Assembly (NCBI GenBank): GCA_035527455.1
Contig: DATLAN010000453.1
Span: 1-7,100 of the forward strand
Direction: 5' to 3'
Length of the DNA stretch: 7,100 nt
Source: DATLAN01 sp035527455
Lineage (GTDB): Bacteria; Planctomycetota; Planctomycetia; Pirellulales; Thermoguttaceae
Shown: one piece after another, positions 4,234 through 7,100 of the stretch
Position numbering within the stretch: the stretch's first letter is position 1
How the letters are laid out: each line of letters starts with the position of its first letter
The notes under the pieces: generated by a model
The model's input: only the letters and a program-made list of their open reading frames with translations
The model's database searches: none
Told to the model about the DNA's origin: nothing
Program-made: the position numbers and the translations under genes

Positions 4234-5664
4234 TCACCACGACAAACGTACGCCAACGAAGCCACCCTCAACCAAGAGTCGATTGAATTGCACCGTTGCC
4301 CAACCAGTGCTCAGGTCACTACCCGGTATTTGATCCGGTGCGAGAGCCACTCCACCGAGACCGAGCAATTGGTATCCCCCTCGGATCTCGATGTGGTTCG
4401 CCAATTGGTAGGAAAGAGTAATCTCAAGTTCGCCGGAGAAGGCTGCCTCGGACGCGCTGCTGGTTATGGGGGGCCCCAAGACTGAAGAGCGGATGTCTTG
4501 CCTCGCACTGTTGCCGTAAATGCCGAGTTTTGTGCTGGCTTCGATACGCAGCGGGCCGGCGTGGTTGTAAATGCAGAAATCAGCTCCCAAGAGTAGCCCG
4601 AATAGATCGTTCCCGCTCCGGACTTGCAGAGCATTCTCGAATGGGGCAACGAGTTCGGAGACAGTCAAACCGTCGTTGAAGCGAACGTAGCGAAAGCCGG
4701 CAAACCACTTTCGTCCGCTGAAATCCGTTCTGACCCAATTGATTTCTGCGCTGTGCAGGCTGGAATTGCACCTCACCACGAATATGCTCGGGTTTACGCC
4801 CAAGTCGAAACCCGGTCCGTGCAGACAAAGATCGCCAACGACGGTCGCTTCCTCACTCCACGAGGGGATTCCGAGATATCCTATCTCCCAGCACGGCCCA
4901 CATCCGGCGTTACGAATGACTCGAACGCGGACTCCCAGTTCATAGTCGAAGGCCAGATCTGTCGCGTCAACCATTGTAGAAAGTGTGGACTGACCGCTGA
5001 TGAGCGGAAGGTGGTTCGCTCCGCGTCGTTTGAGGCCAACTACTGCCGCATCACAGGTCCACAATCTGCTCGGATAACCGAAGGAGAAGTACTGTGGTTC
5101 TTCGTCGTCTGACTTCTGCTTAGGCGTCTGCTTTTCAGTGGAGTCGTTTTCTTGACCTCCGCTGCGTACACCATTCTGGTCAGATTCGGGAATCGCCTTT
5201 GCAGCCGGCGATATGCCCGATTCAGCAAACAGATTGTCCAGAGAAGCTTCTTGGATTTCTGCAGTTGGCGCCACATTCACATTGTGATTTGTTGCGCCGA
5301 TATAGACGCCTTCGACGGGATTGGGATGGGAGTAGGTTTCGCCGGGACGGCTTGCCGTTACTCCCGGAAGAAAGCTCCACTCCTCGTGTTGCCGACCCCC
5401 GATCGGTGGGTAACCGTTGTCGATTCCGTAGGGCTTTTGAGCAGCGGGCCACGATTCGCGTGCGCCTGTCGCTTCACTTGCATACGGCCTCACCATGGGG
5501 GCGTATCGCGGTGGGGGAGCGGAATACTGTTGATGCTCCCACGTTGCTGATGAACCGGCCCAAGTCTCGGATGGAAGGTCATATCGAAGCTGCGCCTGTG
5601 CGCCCGCCGCCAAGAGCAGAAGCTCCAGGAAGACTTGCACGGGAATTGTGGAACGCAAGAACAT
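4234..5664 (-). CDS. BBP7-type planctomycete outer-membrane beta-barrel protein
   Basis: 476 residues. The ATG at 5664 is chosen over the GTG at 5682 because GAGGGG (minus strand, 5671-5676) stands six bases upstream and the protein then opens with a signal peptide, MFLRSTIPVQVFLELLLLAA to residue 24 (GAQA before QLRYD). Residues 25-190 are low complexity, rich in Pro, Tyr, Ser and Gly, then Glu/Lys/Asp. From about 200 the barrel domain begins (SRLWTCDAAVVGLKRRG). Landmarks I associate with the BBP7/DUF1551 family are DLAFDYELGVRV (236-247), LHSAEINW (303-310), FAGFRYVRFNDGL (321-333), NDLFGLLLGAD (352-362), LGIYGN (380-385), GELEITLSYQL (411-421), GGYQLLGLGGVALAPDQI (429-446), and a terminal Gly-rich strand ending in Trp (GVRLSW). 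A C-terminal aromatic residue is typical of outer-membrane barrels. The role is probably structural or porin-like at the outer membrane, with the substrate unknown. Several cysteines (204, 255, 258, 280, 299, 364) are unusual for a barrel and include GCGPC. Confidence 0.85.
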   Translation of the reverse strand: MFLRSTIPVQVFLELLLLAAGAQAQLRYDLPSETWAGSSATWEHQQYSAPPPRYAPMVRPYASEATGARESWPAAQKPYGIDNGYPPIGGRQHEEWSFLPGVTASRPGETYSHPNPVEGVYIGATNHNVNVAPTAEIQEASLDNLFAESGISPAAKAIPESDQNGVRSGGQENDSTEKQTPKQKSDDEEPQYFSFGYPSRLWTCDAAVVGLKRRGANHLPLISGQSTLSTMVDATDLAFDYELGVRVRVIRNAGCGPCWEIGYLGIPSWSEEATVVGDLCLHGPGFDLGVNPSIFVVRCNSSLHSAEINWVRTDFSGRKWFAGFRYVRFNDGLTVSELVAPFENALQVRSGNDLFGLLLGADFCIYNHAGPLRIEASTKLGIYGNSARQDIRSSVLGPPITSSASEAAFSGELEITLSYQLANHIEIRGGYQLLGLGGVALAPDQIPGSDLSTGWATVQFNRLLVEGGFVGVRLSW

Positions 5665-5670
5665 GGCCCG

Positions 5671-5676
5671 CCCCTC
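5671..5676 (-). promoter_or_regulatory. Ribosome binding site deciding the start of the BBP7-type gene
   Basis: On the minus strand GAGGGG is six bases before the ATG at 5664. The alternative GTG at 5682 lies upstream of this site and would add six polar residues before the signal peptide. Confidence 0.6.
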
Positions 5677-6125
5677 GCCCACAAATCACAATACGAATGG
5701 TCAGCTCGCTGGGGTACCGGAAGATTGGGCGATCGTTCTTCCCCCTCCACATCGCGGCATAGGACCGAACAACTCGATACCGACCACAGAATGCATCGGC
5801 ACCTTATCTTCGGACAAATCATTTTCTTCTTGAAATCAACTATGTTTTGCACATCTGAAACCGTCATGCCCAAGACGGACAGTCGTGTGAGCAGCGCACC
5901 ATCCAGCCAGTTGGTACGGAAGAATCAATCGCATGAGTAGTGGTGTAGTTTGGACGGCACGTTCCGCACACGAGAGGTGCTGTTCAAATTATATACGCGC
6001 CGCGAGACATCTTGCGTCTTCTTGCGTTCGTGTATTGCCTGAATCGTTGCCTAGAAAGACGAGTCGGCGAGTTTCCCGGCATCATGACATCGCGAAGATC
6101 TGCGGTTTGCGTTGGCAAGACCTGT

Positions 6126-6155
6126 TTGAGAACGCGTTCGGAAGATTCACATTAT
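6126..6155 (+). promoter_or_regulatory. Candidate sigma-70-like promoter for the gene at 6229
   Basis: TTGAGA (6126-6131) matches five of six consensus -35 bases, and CATTAT (6150-6155), 18 bases further, matches four of six -10 bases. A start near 6162 would leave a leader of about 67 bases before the ATG at 6229. Planctomycete promoters are poorly defined, so this is a guess from consensus only. Confidence 0.25.
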
Positions 6156-6214
6156 GCTCATTGGTTGCAGTCCATGGCCCGATGACATTATTGTTGAAAT
6201 GAAGATTGCCCTGC

Positions 6215-6222
6215 AGGGAAAG
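6215..6222 (+). promoter_or_regulatory. Ribosome binding site deciding the start at 6229
   Basis: AGGGAAAG begins 14 bases before the ATG at 6229, so AGGGA ends nine bases from it. The other in-frame ATGs at 6154 and 6199 have no such site and would place 10-25 polar or mixed residues ahead of the hydrophobic segment. Confidence 0.5.
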
Positions 6223-6228
6223 CCGTTT

Positions 6229-7100
6229 ATGAAATCGGCCAGCATATCCGTGAGCGAGGTTTGCGGTTTCTTGACAGTACTCTCTGTGTCGGTATGCCTA
6301 ATAATCCACGCCCCGCGAAAACCCCACGAACCAGCGACGAATAGCCAGCAGCGTTTTGCATCTGAGGTGGAAGGCATGTTTGCACAGTCTGTCTCCAACC
6401 TCAGGCATGACGACGCCCTTGATTCGCAAATTCCTTCGACATCGCAGGATTTGCCTCCAGGCTCACGTACGTTTCCGAAAGAAGCGGTGACTTTCCCGTT
6501 GGTATCTCATGCAGATGACACATTGGTCCAGGAACGACGCGAACCACGATACACGGCCCATACCGCAACAGCCTTCCTTTCCCCAGGCGAGCCGGTTGAG
6601 GTACCGAACTTGCCCAAAGGACAATTGGCGAACCCGGAATTCTCGGTATTCATGCCAGGTCCTCCAGAGGGCAATTTGTACTCGGGTACTCGCACTTCAT
6701 CCAGGAGCGTGCCAGCCACGCAAGTGAATAGGAACGTCGGGGGCACTCCCGGGGTCGATCGCTTACCCGTTGTGACGGCTGGTATGGATACCTGGCGGTC
6801 GGCTGCGGTCCACCAGCGTGTGTCCGCGCCCGAAACAGTGGAGCCACTCTTTATCCGGCCAAGTTCAGCGCCAACGGGACCACTGGCATACGCCGCGAGC
6901 TTTGCGCTTCTGGCCCAAGAACCATCCAATGCACAAAATCAAAGCGAACCGAATACGGCAACTTCACCGGCGACGGGATCCGACGCCGCAAATCAGAAGA
7001 ATGGGGAAAAGACGATTGGCGAAAAACCCCCTGAGCCGGACGGCCGATTGCTGGTACGGAGCGCCAGCGTCTTGTTGAAGCCCGGCGAGTTCCAGACTGA
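6229..7100 (+). CDS. Membrane-anchored or exported Pro/Ser-rich protein, possible barrel domain start (3' truncated by window)
   Basis: The frame runs open for 290 codons to the window edge. The N-terminus MKSASISVSEVCGF, with a hydrophobic core FLTVLSVSVCLII to about residue 26 and then HAPRKPHEP, is a signal anchor or an uncleaved signal peptide. Residues about 30-270 are low complexity, rich in Pro, Ser, Thr, Glu and Gln, with no domain I recognise; a second short hydrophobic patch PLAYAASFALLAQEP lies near 219-233. After a Glu/Lys/Pro-rich linker the last 18 residues, RLLVRSASVLLKPGEFQT, resemble the entry to beta-barrel domains of planctomycete surface proteins (S-V-L-L-K-P-G-E-x-Q). This last point is recalled similarity with modest support. 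Layout (signal, disordered stretch, barrel entry) parallels the divergent BBP7-type gene. Alternative starts at 6154 and 6199 are possible. Confidence 0.65.
   Translation, partial: MKSASISVSEVCGFLTVLSVSVCLIIHAPRKPHEPATNSQQRFASEVEGMFAQSVSNLRHDDALDSQIPSTSQDLPPGSRTFPKEAVTFPLVSHADDTLVQERREPRYTAHTATAFLSPGEPVEVPNLPKGQLANPEFSVFMPGPPEGNLYSGTRTSSRSVPATQVNRNVGGTPGVDRLPVVTAGMDTWRSAAVHQRVSAPETVEPLFIRPSSAPTGPLAYAASFALLAQEPSNAQNQSEPNTATSPATGSDAANQKNGEKTIGEKPPEPDGRLLVRSASVLLKPGEFQT

Larger units (their letters stand above)
5665..6228. other. Divergent intergenic region
   Basis: These 564 bases lie between the 5' ends of the minus-strand barrel gene and the plus-strand gene starting at 6229, and should hold both promoters. 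Open frames in it (for example 5933-6202 plus, 5490-5873 minus) have neither a signal peptide nor a recognisable domain nor a ribosome site, and look accidental. The only sites I can point to are a candidate promoter at 6126-6155 and the ribosome site at 6215. I see no RNA gene, repeat array or palindrome of note. Confidence 0.5.

Noticed and set aside
4624..5112. Plus-strand open frame inside the BBP7-type gene
   Set aside because: Antisense to a well-supported barrel domain; no signal, motif or ribosome site.
5199..5762. Plus-strand 187-codon open frame
   Set aside because: Antisense to the N-terminal low-complexity part and upstream region of the barrel gene; Arg/Pro-rich shadow composition.
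5933..6202. Plus-strand 89-codon frame upstream of the gene at 6229
   Set aside because: No signal, domain or ribosome site; it spans the expected promoter region of the downstream gene.
6270..6275. TTGACA with a -10-like stretch downstream
   Set aside because: It lies inside the signal-anchor coding sequence of the gene at 6229 and no other gene follows that would need it.

Overview
The window looks like an accessory stretch of a Planctomycetota chromosome, most likely Pirellulales-like. The reasons are a BBP7-type (DUF1551-like) outer-membrane beta-barrel gene, a planctomycete-style IS66 transposase end, a planctomycete-style integrase fragment, and small exported proteins in loosely packed transcription units with Shine-Dalgarno sequences of uneven strength. 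The genus assignment is inference; no rRNA or core marker is present.

Left edge (1-583): the C-terminal end of an IS66-family transposase reads into the window and stops at 190, with a plausible IS right end (TTAC) at 195-198. It is followed at once by a decayed tyrosine recombinase/integrase fragment (211 to about 460) and a nested inverted repeat (514-583). This is a graveyard of mobile DNA.

Centre (727-4131): five small genes encode exported proteins that share one N-terminal module and differ in the rest. The module is a Sec-type signal peptide ending at or near A-E-E, a short A/S/T-rich linker, an LPxA segment, and a motif close to L-T-A-E-E-A-x-x-I-R-G. In four of the five, the last signal-peptide Ala and the Gly of the RG motif (or its replacement) are exactly 34 residues apart. 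One gene (727-1218) is on the minus strand. Across a 778-base gap lies the gene at 1997-2491, closed by a strong terminator. After that comes an apparent three-gene operon (2768-3247, 3283-3612, 3685-4131). The genes at 1997 and 3685 are clear duplicates also in their C-terminal domain; the other C-terminal domains differ. I do not recognise a named family. This paralogue cluster is the best candidate for an undescribed system. Its RG motif resembles the double-glycine leader motif of bacteriocin/RiPP precursors, but sits behind a Sec signal.

Right side (4234-7100): a minus-strand BBP7-type outer-membrane barrel gene converges on the cluster. A 564-base divergent intergenic region separates it from a plus-strand gene starting at 6229 that runs off the window. 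That gene encodes a membrane-anchored or exported protein with a long Pro/Ser/Thr-rich region, followed by what may be the start of a second surface beta-barrel domain.

Together, nearly every intact gene encodes a protein predicted to leave the cytoplasm, so the region looks like a cell-surface/secreted protein island next to mobile-element scars. How the proteins interact cannot be read from the sequence.
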